A stretch of 64,000 nucleotides of DNA from Hemerocallis citrina (Eukaryota; Streptophyta; Magnoliopsida; Asparagales; Asphodelaceae). Below, piece by piece: positions 46,890 through 59,413 of the stretch. Position 1 is the first letter of the stretch. Each line of letters opens with the position of its first letter. A program made the position numbers and the translations under genes. The DNA lies in contig CM030364.1 of NCBI GenBank assembly GCA_017893485.1, forward strand, positions 46,022,254-46,086,253, given 5' to 3'. Below the pieces are notes generated by a model. The model did not search any database, had not been told where the DNA came from, and worked only from the letters and a program-made list of their open reading frames with translations.

Positions 46890-47086
46890 CCATCTTCCGT
46901 TGCAAACGCAAATGTTGTGCAAACGCATGCAAATGCCTTAACCCGTCATTGGGGATGACGGGTTAAGGCAAAACACATAACCCGTCATTGGGTATGATGG
47001 GTTATGTGTTTTGTCTTAACTCGTCATCCCCAATGACCGGTTAAGGCATTTGCAAACGCTACAGTAGCGTTTGCAACCGAAGAAGA

Positions 47087-47089
<3 letters not shown>
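46888..47089. mobile_element. Palindromic element, second family, within TA repeats
   Basis: About 200 bp with arms CCGTTGCAAACGC / GCGTTTGCAACCG and inner repeats AACCCGTCATTGGG/CCCCAATGACCGG. TA tracts lie on both sides (46851-46887 and 47090-47130). No coding capacity. Confidence 0.75.
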
Positions 47090-47130
<41 letters not shown>

Positions 47131-47132
<2 letters not shown>

Positions 47133-47403
47133 AAAAGGGGATATGAGCAACTTGCTCATTTAGTAAATAAGCAATTGATGATGTGGCACACATGTGATTG
47201 GAAAATTCTTAAAAGGGTTAGTTGTACAATGTATCACATGCATGACACATACTAAATGACTAAATGAGCAAGTTGGTCATTTAGTATGTGGCATGCATGT
47301 GATACATTGGACAACTAACCCTTTTAAGAATTTTCCAATCACATGTGTGCCACATTATCAATTGCTTATTTACTAAATGAGCAAGTTGCTCATACCCCTT
47401 TTC

Positions 47404-47405
<2 letters not shown>
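47131..47405. mobile_element. Enlarged foldback element within TA repeats
   Basis: Same family as 2851-3022, but about 275 bp, because a central part is present twice in inverted order (ATGTATCACATGCATG and CATGCATGTGATACATT). Flanked by TA tracts, the right one about 80 bp long. Confidence 0.75.
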
Positions 47406-47496
<91 letters not shown>

Positions 47497-47499
47497 TAC

Positions 47500-49620
47500 A
47501 TTACTTGTTGTTTCATTAATAAAACATAATGGTTATATATATCTTATATATATATATATATATACATTACTTGTTGTTTCATTAATAAAACATAATGGTT
47601 ATATATATCTTTTTCTTAAAAAAAACATATTTCGGTAAATTGTTTTTATTAAACATGTTTTAGGATTCATAAACTCAACTAGCGTAATTGGGCTGGATAA
47701 TATCAATGGGCCTTTTTCTTCAATATTTTCGGTTATGGTCTGGGGAGTGGGTATAATGGGCCATTTAACATTGAGGTACTGAAATAGTGAAATTGGGAGT
47801 GTCTTAATTAGATTAAGCCCTCCATTGAGATCACTAGCGTCATGTTTGCTATTTTTCGACTGAACAGAACAAGTGAGGGTTGGGATTCTAGACTTCCTGA
47901 TCCTAACTGATCACCGTCCGTCTGCTCGAACATGAGATGAAAGGCCCAATATAAATTAAGCAATCCTTCTTCTTCTTCTCGCCTTCTCTTACTTCTCAAA
48001 CTCACATCCTTTTGTTCTGCTATAAAGCATCAAACCAACTTTGTTTTAGTGCGCCCACCCAAGTGTCAAGTAGTAAACAAAAGGATCTTTCAGTATGAAA
48101 GACCTACCACTAAACTAAAATTTCTAAGTTATACAAAAGCTGAGGAGATTACGTTTAAATTCTAACTTGCCTTTGTAGGTCGTACACCAATGTTCTAACG
48201 GGTCAAAGAAATAAGATAAATGTGCATCAAATTGTGAGATGAAATCTGGATAGTGCGTTAACATATTTTTTTAACTTATTTATTCCAAGAGAAAGAAATA
48301 CCAGCAAGATTCGAAATGGGAGTGCCCCAATATCATTGGAAGACCCTGCTATGGTCCACTAGTCTAAAAACTTCGATAAAGAGCTCGAAAAATTAGAGTT
48401 ATGCTTTATGACAGTAAATGGCAAATTGTTCCTTCATTGTATTTGAAACAAAGGAAGAGTAGGGAACTAAACAGATGAAAACAGTGAGGAAAAAGAGAAA
48501 AAGGGTTTGGAGATGGAGACAGAAAGCAATTACTACAATTTTGCTGTTGTCAACCATATGTTTCATTTACCTAGTACTCCATAATAACAACATTAATTAA
48601 TTGTGGTGCGGAGAAAGTGTCATTCATCAGTCAAAGAATCAGTCTTGTTATCATTTGCACTGTGCACACCAAACAACTAAGTATTAATTTTATTCACCTT
48701 GGTTGTGCAATTTGCATTGATGGCATAAGTGCACTCTGTTCTGTTTGATCAAATTTCTCCCCAATTTCATATTAAAATACAGATATAATCTTTATCCGAG
48801 TCTCAGAATTTGGAAACTTTATCTGAATGTTATATGATATCAAAATAATGCAAATTTAATTTCTACTGAATGGAAGATCTGTACATTCTTCCTATATGAA
48901 TAATATTATGTGTAATATTATTCTATCGGTAACACGTATGTTACATAAACTATCTGTATGGATATCGGACCGCGGATTGAGTGAGTTTAGAACCCAGTAT
49001 CCAAACTAGTATTTATTATATAAATGTTAGTTTGTGATAATAGTCTACGTATTCTAATTTTAATATCAATGATAAATATCTCAAACACCTTAGTATATGA
49101 TATTAACCCTAATTTAACTCTTACTATTTATCTTAATCTTCAAAAATTACAAATTTAAAACAAAAACGAAAATTTACGCAATTTCTATTCAACTATATAT
49201 ATTGATTCGTGTTAGAACATAAATATAATTTTCAAGAAATTTTAAGCAATATGAGTTTAAATTAATACCGGGGAATTTCAAACTCCAATTGTAGCCAAAC
49301 AAGTAACATGCACCTTGGAAAAACCTAATCTTAAGTGGGTGTTTGATTACCCCGAAAAGAAATCCAGGAACTCAAGTTCACCAAAAAGAACTCCAAAATC
49401 GGTTTGTTCGGCTTGGATTTAAGTTTGACACAGTAGCGCTATAGTAGCGAAAAAAGAAATCCAGCGAAATAGCTCGGAACTCAGAGGAAAGCGTGTGAAA
49501 GAGCACTGTAACGCTACTGTAGCAATATAATATTACTTCATCTGTCCTACTTTTACTCTATCAATTAAATTATTCCATACAACCCTCTACATTAAATTCC
49601 TTTTTTTCTCTTCTCTATCA
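47500..49620. other. Non-coding AT-rich region
   Basis: Starts with a short duplicated segment (ACATTACTTGTTGTTTCATT at about 47500 and 47563) between TA tracts. No gene or recognisable transposon beyond that. Confidence 0.35.
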
Positions 49621-49995
49621 TATCTATATAATAAAACACAAAGAAAGCTATCAAGTGGCTCTCCTTCAATCTCCCCAAAAATTAAAGGCCCAGATCTAAC
49701 CTTACAAAACATATTTTCCCCCCAAAAGTTCCCCCCAAAATTCAAATTCAAATCTCCCACCCAAAACAACTCCTATATTTTTTTTTTCTCTCCCTCCCTC
49801 CCTCTTCTATTCAAAAAATTAAGAAAATAAAAATTATAAAAATTTTTAAAAATTTAAAAACTAAAAAAATTAAAAATTTAAAAACTTCAAAAATAATTCC
49901 AAAAAAATCAAAAAAATCATATAATATGTTTTTTGCTTTATATTTGCTACTTCAATTAATTTGCTGAACCTCTAAAACTATTTTATATGATCAAA

Positions 49996-50040
49996 CTAGT
50001 GTTACCCTGTGCAAATTGCACATACTAAAATAATTTTGAG
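49996..50040 (-). mobile_element. Minus-strand Helitron 3' terminus nested in family 2 element
   Basis: Minus strand: TGTGCAATTTGCACA hairpin, then GGGTAACACTAG and T. It lies downstream of the Rep remnant in the same orientation, so the two are likely one decayed Helitron inserted into the plus-strand element. Confidence 0.5.
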
Positions 50041-50811
50041 AAACTTACAAAATTATATGAAACTTAAAAATTTAGAGATATCCTTTAGCTATTTCATTCA
50101 CAATATAATTAAAAGATGACAAATCTACATATTAATTCACACTTTCAAACAAACCAGCATCATTTTATATTTCTATTCAATTGAAAGGAAATTTTAAAAA
50201 AAATCGAAAAATTACCGAAGTTGGGTTGTGATTCTTCTCGGACTCCTTGATGTACTTCGTTATCCCCTTCCCGACTGTGTGCTTCTTAACGACTTTCACA
50301 CTCAAATTAAATATAATCAACATCAGAAACACATGGAGAGAACAATAGTTGATAATTAGCTATATGAAAAGATGACAAATATATAGATTAACCTATTCAC
50401 ATTTCGCAATCAATATCGTTCTATATTTTCTATTCAATTAAAAGAAAACCCGAAAATTCTCGATGTGTATAACTCTCCAACAATTTCAACACAAAGACAT
50501 AGGTAAACCCTATATCTATAAATTTAGAGATGTCAAGAAAAAGGTATTTTCAAAAATCACTTACAATGTTGTCGGATTCCTCCATTCTAAAGCTTGCTTA
50601 CAAATATTCATATTGTCTACGAAGTTCCTCAATATTTTTCTCAAACTATTTTATATTACTCCTTAGTTGTGCCTTTTCAAAATGATTATATCATAAAACA
50701 CACATAAAATACTACAATTTCTCAAAACTTTTCAAACAAAACAAAAGATGTAGAAAAGATACCATTATCTGCATGTTGTTTTCCTTGTAATTCCAGCATA
50801 TTTCGAAGCTT

Positions 50812-50967
50812 CTATTCCAGCACATTTCGAAATTGTTCCTTATCTGGAATCTAGGCGGATACTAATCTATCAATATCTTCAATATTAATAATCTTGTCTT
50901 CTCTTCGAACAGTAATCAAGATGGAAGCATGAAGAAATCCTCTTCTCTGAAATTCAATTATATATAG
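50812..50967 (-). pseudogene. Helitron Rep (HUH nuclease) fragment
   Basis: Minus-strand frame IYIIEFQRRGFLHASILITV, then DKIINIEDIDRLVSA, a stop, and IPDKEQFRNVLE. This matches the core of plant Helitron Rep proteins (IEFQKRGLPHAHIL...ID..VSAEIPD). The catalytic HUH motif His-Ala-His is here His-Ala-Ser, and the Glu of SAEIPD is a stop, so it is inactive. The rest of Rep and the helicase are not recognisable. A stretch at about 50615-50650 on the same strand resembles the last RPA1 exon at 28799, fitting the Rep-then-RPA gene order of plant Helitrons. Confidence 0.7.
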
Positions 50968-52179
50968 ATCTGTTTTAAAAAATAAATAAAAAATCTTTAA
51001 AAATGCTCATTTCAAATATAAGTCAAGGTTAAAAAAATATTCATAATGGAAACTTTTATCCACATACATTTTATACAGATTAGAAAACTACAAAAGTTTA
51101 AAGTTTAATCTGCTTGATCAGATAATTCCCCATGACCTGATTTATTCCTCCCGAAGCATAATTCAATAGGAATAATCATCCTTAGGTTCTTCTTACATAA
51201 CTTATCTAAACCATGTTATTGACTCGAGCATATCACGAATGACCTTCAACATTCTTTCTCAGCAAAACAGAATACATCTTAGGATTGGGCATCATGAACA
51301 TTTTTTTAGGTAAAACATAACACATCATACCCATCTCCCCAAAACAAAATATATTCTATTCATGTTACAGACATTACCATTTTCAGCCACATAAACGCGA
51401 AATGGGTGCATTACATGTTCTATTTACATAAAGATAAACAACTTATGTCCAATGGGCATTTCGACAAATAGTTGGTTGACATCATGAACCATGGAGATCG
51501 TACCAAAGATATAATTTATGGGTTTCTTCTCTAATTTATAATTAACCCATTATAAATAAGAAATTTATAATACTTGCTGGCAATGACCTAAACTATTATT
51601 GGGAAATAGTTTGGTCATTGATAAGACCATGTGAATTTTGAGTTGATTTTTCTATACCATGTGATTTCTAATAGGCCCCTTAATTCTGCAGCCCCCTTTT
51701 GCAGCGTAAAATTACGGTGGAGGGTAGAGAAAGACAGAAAAATCTTAAGTAAAAGGAAAACTTACGGTGGAGGGTAGAGACGGCGGGGTCGAGGTGGGAT
51801 CGACGACGGACAGCGACGATGAAGGGTAGAGACGGGCGGGATAGAGGCGGGGTGGACGGCGGGCGGCGGTAGGACGGACGGGTGAGGAGATGTGAGTGGG
51901 TTTTGGGATAGGGAGAGTTAGGGTCGGTGGGTTTTGGAGAGATGTGGAAGAGAAAAGGTTTTTTTTAGTGTTTTTTTTAATTAATTATGTTTTGTCAATT
52001 TCTGTTTTGTCAATTGGTGTTGGCTGCACGTGTCAGTTCCTACTTTTGCTCTTCTTTCTCTATTTCAAAATAGAGAAATGAGAGATGGGATAAGCCTATT
52101 AGCTTAAGCTATATATAAATAAGGTGCACTATTTCGAAGATGTGCCGTAGGCACGTGTCAACGGGCAAACCTAGTAATA

Positions 52180-52797
52180 CAATATAATTACATCCAATTC
52201 AATTTTTTTTAGAACTCAAATTTACATATTTATTTTCTCTATAGTAATCTTATAACTAAATATTCTCTATAGTAATCTTATAACTTTAAAAAAGTTTTAC
52301 ATGTAACCAAACATCCCCTAAGTGTATTTGCACTTTATTTGAATGGTCCCTAAAATATTTTAGTTAGTAAATGCGTTATTTTATTTCGAAACTTTTTTTT
52401 TTTAAGATAGAAAGATTTATTAACCTCTGATTGTTCTCCACTTGGAAGTTTGCATGCTTTTCCAAATTCTTTTTATTTTATTCCAAAAGAGGAGTGAACA
52501 TAGCAATAAAGAGTAAATTTATGCAGTGTGCTACATTGATGCTAGTGAGCTTTGATGGTGTCAGGAGTTGGCAGCTGATGTCTGCTTAAGCTGTTTACAG
52601 CCTGATACAAGTAGCAGCAGGACATGGCAGGGTTTTGTACAAGATTGGGAGTGAGAGAGCTCTCACTCTCAGCTGGCATCTGTTGCTCTTGTCTCTTAGG
52701 CTTTGACTTGCTTCAAAAGTCTTATTAATAGGCCAAAAAAAATGCTTGCTTCTTTTAGGGGTGAAGCTAGCATGAAGAGCATGGAAAAACATAATAT
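52180..52797. other. Non-coding spacer
   Basis: AT-rich, then a more GC-balanced block (52540-52790) with AGAGAGCTCTCACTCTC. Nothing identified. Confidence 0.35.
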
Positions 52798-53520
52798 TTT
52801 ACCAAAATAATCCATTTTAAAGTAATTACAAAACTGACCAATTTTTGAAAATATTTATCAAATTGACCCACTTGATGTTCAAACAGCGAGTGTAGTTCTA
52901 TGATTTTCTCCAGCACTTAGAAAAAATTTAAACATTCAATTTTTACCTGAAATGTGTACAACTACAAAACTAGACTCTCTATCTAAGATAGCGAGTGTAA
53001 TTGTACTCATTTTTTAAGAAAAATTTGAACATGAAATGTATATAACTACACTCGCTATCTGAGTCTAGTTCATATGAACTCGCTTTCTCAGATAGTGAGT
53101 GTAGTTGTATTCATTTTTTCAGAGAAAATTTGAACATGAAATATATACAACTACATTCGCTATCTCAGATAGCGAATGTAGTTCAACTAAACTTGCTATC
53201 TCGGATAGCGAGTGTAGGTCTATATATTTCAGGTTTAAATTGCATATTTAAAATTTCTCTAAAAAATAAGTACAACTACACTCGATATCTGAAATAGCGA
53301 TGTCAGTTTAACAAATAATGTGTGTAGTTATATACATTTCAGATAGAAATTGCATATTTAAAATTTTTCTAAAAATGAATACAACTACACTTGCTATTTG
53401 AGATAGCGAGTTTATTGAACTAGACTCGACATAGCGAGTCGGTTAATTTGGTAAATAGTTTTGAAAGAGGGTCAGTGTGGTAATACTTTCAAAAAGTAGG
53501 TCATTTTGGTAAAAAAAAAA
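52798..53520. mobile_element. TIR/foldback element with AGATAGCGAGTG palindromes
   Basis: The left end ATTTTACCAAAATAATCC and the right end (minus strand) TTTTACCAAAATGACCTA form imperfect terminal inverted repeats of roughly 80 bp. Inside, the words ACTCGCTATCT and AGATAGCGAGTG recur about ten times in both orientations, several as immediate palindromes. No coding capacity. The superfamily is unclear and I could not fix a target duplication. Confidence 0.55.
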
Positions 53521-55041
53521 ATCGGGAAAACAGGATTTATTTTTATTCTATTTTATTTCTTCCATTTTTCTCAATTACAGTATTAGTATGCATCTTAGTC
53601 TATTAAATTTTTGGCGAAGGAATTAACCTATTAAATCTTAATATATCAAGTCCAATCCTCAATTTGTTTGCACACCTGGGCAATGTGTTCTTTTATACTA
53701 TTTTCAGGATATTTTTTTAAAATGTGCTACCAAAATATTATGTATTGCATGTACTTTAAAATTAAATAAAGATTTACAGATAACTTTCTGACGAAGTCAA
53801 ATCAAATAAATTTCTGAATATTGGTTAACATGAATATCACCAGCTCTGGGTGTAACTTATACCCGAGCGTAGTGTTAGTTTTCGGTTAGTTAACTTGGTC
53901 ATACATAGAGAGAGAAGCTCCTCCAAAAAAAATCTAAAAAACAAAAATCATAGATCTAGAAAGTGTTTGGAGGGGGTGGCGGCCGGAATCTCGCCGCCCC
54001 CTCTCCGGTCGCCGATCAACGCCCAGAACCTCTCGCTCTTCACCCACCTAACTTCTCTCCCGCAACGATTCTCTCCCGCAGCGGCTCAACCTCTCTCCAC
54101 CCCCTCTCCCGCCGCAACTGTGCTCGCAACCCACTCACCTCCGTCCCCTTCCCCCTTCCTTCCATACCTCCGGCATGCCACCTGGGATCCCCGTCATGCG
54201 ACGCGTCCTACCGTCGCCATCGTGCGCAGCATCCAGCCGCGTCTTGTCGTCGCGTCGTGTGCCGCGTCCTGCCGTCGTCGTCATCCTGCCAGCATGCCGG
54301 CGGCGAGAAGTGTAGCGTCCTGAATTTCTAATATAATAACTTAAAAAATACGTGGCATAATCCCAGCATCAACTTCAATGTAACAGTACACATAGCCCAA
54401 AAACACAAATAATTTTATTCCAAATTCTTATTACAATAATCTTTTACCAACACAGCGGTATACAAAACACCTTGAATTACATCATTCTTTTTACAACACT
54501 TCTTTTACTAAAATTTTACACAAAGCTGTATTACATCAGTTTGTCTCCAAAACTATCTCAAGCATCCAACCTCCAAACTCTAAGCAACAACATGTAACAT
54601 ATGAGGCTAGAGATGATCCCTAACCCCCAAAACTAAAGGGGTCAGCCATAAATGGTGTGAGTGATATAAAACAACAAACAACATAAATAAACAATAAGCA
54701 TGGATTCCTAAACAACATATACTGAACGAGAATAACATATACTAAATATGTATTGTGAAGTAAGAAATGGCAGGAAAACATGAAAACATCAAGTGTAGCT
54801 TAACTACGTATTAGGTGTAGAAAATAGGAAAACACATACATAAAACCAAGTCAAGAAAACACAAATTCTATATGCGGACTCTCTAATGCGTACTTGTCGA
54901 AGTCTATGCATCCCATTTTACATAGGTTCGGCGCAAGCCCTTAACGTCTCCACATTATAGGGTTCAATCCCCGCTATGCAACTAATCCTAACACGATGAT
55001 TACTACGAGATAAAGATAAACTGTGAGTACTGGCCCTTGCC

Positions 55042-55412
55042 CCGATAATTCCGGAGATCAATCCCACACCGCAAGTAACTACTTAGATAATTCCGGAGAT
55101 ATATCCCACACCGCAGGTAATTTACCTGAGATAATTCTGGAGATACATCCCACACCCTAAGTAAGATACTTGGATAATTTCGGAGATTAAATCCCACACC
55201 GAAACAATGACCCTCATCACATGATTACCCAATGTGCGTCGCCTCGACTCCGATAATTCTGGAGATCAATCCCACACCGCAAGTAACTACTTGGATAATT
55301 CCGGAGATATATCCCACACCGCAGGTAATTTACCTGAGATAATTCCGGAGATACATCCCACACCCTAAGTAAGATAATTGGATAATTTCGGAGATTAAAT
55401 CCCACACCGAAA
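55042..55412. repeat. LTR minisatellite, 2 x ~205 bp, each of four ~40-bp subunits
   Basis: Subunits read GATAATTCCGGAGATMWATC, then CCACACCGCA. The second block (55247-55412) repeats the first (55042-55207) nearly exactly. Confidence 0.9.
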
Positions 55413-55779
55413 GCCATACTGAGGTGCATAACCCATGTTCCCGTTCGTCATATCACCATTAGTGCCTGTCCTTATCATTTTTGGGTTATTTAATTACTTA
55501 ACGAATCTCCTAGAGTCGGTGTACCCTACCGGACTTTACTCAATATCTGAACAACTAAATGCCTCAACAGACCCAAACATAATTAACTCAAACACCGGTA
55601 TGTTAGGGTCACACACATCCTCTAGAGACTCAACTCAAATATCTCAACCAAACTCACATCTGAAACTGCTCAACTTAACATCTTGAAATCATATGTTAAA
55701 ATAGAAGATAAGGTATAGCTTAAAACATTTGAAGAATAAATCATTTGAAGGAAACATTCAAACTTATGAGAATACATCA

Positions 55780-56135
55780 GCACCAGTCGACTAATACTGA
55801 AGTAAGTCGACTGTCCAGAGGGAAAATTCCATGATTTTAAGAAAATAAGTTAAGTAATATAAGTTGACTTATAAAAGTCGTAAGTCGACTTAACAGAGAA
55901 ATTCCAGAATTCTTTAATAAAATATTCTAAGTGTTATAAGTCGACTTAAGGGGTCATAGGTCGACTGTCCAGAAAGGAACTGCAATAACTTTGCAAAATA
56001 AGTTCTAAGTATATCAGTCGACTGAAAAGGGTCTAAGACGACTGTCCAGAACGGATTTTCAAGAAACTAAAGGTCATAACAGCTGGGTCGTATCAGTCGA
56101 CTGAAAGGTCGTACCAGTCGACTGTCGGCCTACAG
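55780..56135. repeat. Cluster of AGTCGACT palindromes in the solo LTR
   Basis: About ten occurrences of AGTCGACT-like 8-mers (AAGTCGACTTA, CAGTCGACTG, GGTCGACTGTCCAG), spaced 20-60 bp, within the LTR. Confidence 0.8.
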
Positions 56136-59019
56136 TTTGAAGAATTTAGGTCGTACATATGTCAAAACTAAGGTTTTTAAGAATCAGTCATATAACAAAA
56201 TAACTTTGTTTTATTTTACAAATTTTATTAGTACCAAAATAATTAGATTTAAACTTAGCCTTTGAGAAATCCAAATTCAAACAACATCTTTTACAAAAAT
56301 CACAAATCCCCAATTTAAATCCTCATAACTCAAATCCTCAAAATATGGTCTTCTAAACCATTAATCATTCACAAAATTTCTCAACTCAATCTCAACTATT
56401 TTCTATAGTTGATTCATAAACTAAACAAATTTATCCTCAACATGGTCAAGTTGTTTTTATCCAACTCACCAATAATCCAAAAATCTCATCTTTAATTTAA
56501 TTAATGCATGACATCTATCAAACTCAACCAAATCAGCAATAATCCAACATTTTTAGCCTACTAATAATTTATATTAAGTTCTCAACAAATCTAAAATCAT
56601 TCTCATACAAATATCTAGGATTCTTCTCAAAGATCCAATTTTTCATCCATCCAACATATTCAACATCCAAATCAATCTAAACATTCATATCATTCTCATA
56701 TGATACACACAAATCAAAGAGAAACAAACAAACAACCAAACAATTATATCACTCATCTACAACATACACAAACAAAATAAAACAAAACAATGTCACTCAC
56801 ATAGTTGGAGATATCAAGTGAATATCACGAAGCAAAATGAAGAATCCCCTATTTTGCAAAGAATCCAAGATCTCCTCTTCAACCACCAAGAAAATAAGAA
56901 ATATAATAAAACTTGTGTTGTGCAGTGAATGACTGCTGCACACCCTCTTTTATACAGGCCGGGATTGAAAGGTTAGGGTTTTAGAAACATATTTGCAAAA
57001 GAATCCTTCCAAATATAACTTTACATATATAACCCCTTTCTTAGTTGAAATAGGTTAACTGAATCAAAACCAAATCAAATCTTTTTATCACTGAGTTGTC
57101 CAGCAATCTAGTACAGCCCAGTAAATAAGAAAAATTTGGATTTACAACTCAGGGTGGCGATTTTGCACAAAAGCCCTCCCTTTTGTAATATTTGCAAATA
57201 CATCATTAAATATTCATAAAAATTCAGAAAAATCAAAAATAATATCTAATAATACATATTATATTTTCCAATCTAAATATTTGACTTTTACTTTCCAGAA
57301 AATATTTGCACAAAATCCAACATAAATTTCATATTTGCAAAAACACCCTTTTTGTTTAAATCTTCGCCAAATCGACTTTAAATAAAATATAAATATATTT
57401 AAATTCAAATAATAACCATGGAGAACCAAAATATTAGTAAAAATGAATTTTCATAATTTATTTAAGATCCGAACGACTTTTACATAAAAGCCCCTCTCTT
57501 TCAAGATATTTATAAAAATAGTTTCTTTATTCAGAAAAATCCCAAAATTTAGAATATACTCCATTATAATTAGGAGAATTTACTAAAAATATAAAATTAA
57601 TTATTTACACCAAAAATATTTGGACGTGTTTCGCACGTATAAAAAGATAAATCTTTAGAAAATATTTATTAAATCTCCAGAAAATCATTTTAATTCATTT
57701 TCAAATCTTTAAAATAATATTTGAAAATATGGGGTACTACAAGAAGCTCCAGATCTGTGATGTTTTGGGGTTGCTTCCAGATCTATGTCGCTTTTGGAGT
57801 TAGGGGTTTGGGGGTGAGTTGATTGGGATTGGGGTTTGGGTTAGGTTGGAGTTGGTTGGCTTTGCTAGATGTTTGCCTAGATGTTCTTCGCGCTTTCCTT
57901 CATTTCCACACTCTCAGGGCCAATCACGGCGATCTGCGGCTATGATTTGGTTTTTGCGATGGTTGGTAGTGCGTGTGAAGAAGCCGGGTGTGCTTCTCTA
58001 TCTGCGAGTCGCTATGATGAGCGAGTTATGTTGTTTTGTACGATTATAGAGCTTGGACCCGAAGATGAGGTCCCTCCGTAGTGTGCGCTCACTTGTCTCT
58101 ACTTTCGGGGTGCTTGTCTCAACTGTCGCGGAGCGACTATGTCGCGCCAGAGCATCCTCCCGCGCCTGTTGTCGCGAACGCCATGGATCTGGGATTCAAG
58201 TGTGTGAGGTCGGTGGTTCGATATGGGGCCCATGGGCCACACCGGTAGTTATTTGCTGTGGGAGGTGTGGACCGTGTAGCACGATGTATTGCACGGTTGT
58301 GGGGCTTGAGCTCGAAAATGGGGTTCCCACATGATGTGCGCACACTTGTTTGGGTGTCCAACGATGCCGCCGATGCAGTCTTGACAGCGCCTACTATCAG
58401 GCTGTTGAGCTTCCTCCAACTTAGACCACTGTCTCGTAACAGCGTCACCTCTTCCCTAGTTGGGAGTAAGATTCGAGTTGAGTCTGTGTGGTGAGAAATC
58501 GCCTGAGAGAGCAAGAGCATGAGAGAGGTGAAGGTATCCTCTCCACAGCTCTCTCCTGGAATGTGTTTTTTGGTAGGGTGAGCGAGATAGCTGTTTGGTG
58601 AGAAATCGCCTGAGATAGCACAATCGTGAGAGAGGTGAAGGTATCCTCTTCATGGCTATCTCTTTGGTAGCGACTGTAGGAGCTATTGGCGCGTTTGTAG
58701 GCAGGGATCAGCGGGTGTTAAAATCCTGTCAGACTAGTTTCTGGTGGGTGTACATGTGCTGTGGAGGCAGAGTACGAAGCTAAACTGACGTAGATACAAT
58801 TTTACTGGACCAAGCTTGTTTGTCGGCCCACCCTCCAGGGTTGTTGGAGGGATTTTTTGTTTGTACGGGTCATGTTGCTTCATGTATGTTTTATTTCCTG
58901 TTTGTAGGTTGTAGTCTGGCCCAGTTATCTGGGTTTGTATCATTAATTTCTTATTAGTGAAATAGGGTGGCCACTATCTACCTTTTCCCTTAAAAAAAAA
59001 ACTTGGTCATACATACTTT

Positions 59020-59199
59020 TAAATATATTTTGCATTTTACCCATATGATGTACCAAAGAAAAATAACGCACCCTTGAGCTGTGTAACAAGAAATGAACAC
59101 AAGAAAAATACTTGAGATAAAATTTTCATATGGAGTCTCCATATGTATCCACTTCACTACAGTGGTAAAAGAATATGCATGGTATTAAAACCTACTATA
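59020..59199. other. Short spacer between retroelement and Helitron
   Basis: Host sequence left of the Helitron at 59200. Nothing recognised. Confidence 0.4.
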
Positions 59200-59370
59200 T
59201 CTATTTAATAAAACACAAAGAAAGCTATTAAGTGGCTCTCATTCAATAGGGTTGAAATCTATGGTCCAGATCTAACCTCACAAAATATATTTTTCCGCCC
59301 AAAAGTTTTTCCCCAAAACTCAAATTCAAATCCCCCCAAAACAACTCCTTTATTTATTTATTTATTTATT

Positions 59371-59413
<43 letters not shown>

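Larger units (their letters stand above)
49623..52174 (+). mobile_element. Helitron family 2 element, ~2.55 kb
   Basis: Starts TCTATATAATAAAACACAAA (49623, preceded by A) and ends GTGCCGTAGGCACGTGTCAA...CAAACCTAG (52174, followed by T). The TC start, terminal hairpin, CTAG end and A/T flanks meet the Helitron rules. It contains a second, minus-strand Helitron terminus and Rep remnant (49996-50967) and a GC-rich region (51710-51940) with two copies of TTACGGTGGAGGGTAGAGA. No intact gene. Confidence 0.7.
54311..57741 (+). mobile_element. Solo LTR, 3431 bp, inside the LINE-tailed element
   Basis: Starts TGTAGCGTCCTGAATTTC and ends GGGGTACTACA, with AGAAG direct repeats at 54306-54310 and 57742-57746. 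There are no internal retroelement genes and no second LTR, so it is a solo LTR left by recombination. The TGTARCRYCCYGAATTYC start is shared with the element at 60401. It contains a minisatellite (55042-55412) and a cluster of GTCGAC words (55780-56130). The superfamily, probably Ty3/Gypsy, is inferred from the LTR ends and size. Confidence 0.85.
53908..59000 (+). mobile_element. Non-autonomous LINE-tailed retroelement, split by a solo LTR
   Basis: Flanked by a 15-bp direct repeat ACTTGGTCATACATA (53893-53907 and 59001-59015) and ending in a short A tract, the marks of target-primed reverse transcription. Without the inserted LTR it is about 1.66 kb: a GC-rich leader (53950-54310), GC-rich body (57747-58700) and a 3' tail ending ATTAATTTCTTATTAGTGAA ... 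CTACCTTTTCCCTT. That tail resembles the 3' end of the LINE on the minus strand at 59760-60290. Reading frames in it are short and carry no reverse transcriptase. Confidence 0.8.

Noticed and set aside
2918..47493. Reading frames rich in Ile-Tyr or Leu-Ser repeats
   Set aside because: Translations of (TA)n and (GA)n microsatellites beside foldback elements.
53895..54331. Ser/Pro/Arg-rich frames at the start of the LINE-tailed element
   Set aside because: GC-rich low-complexity leader; two overlapping frames are both open and neither has a domain. The solo LTR cuts them at 54311.
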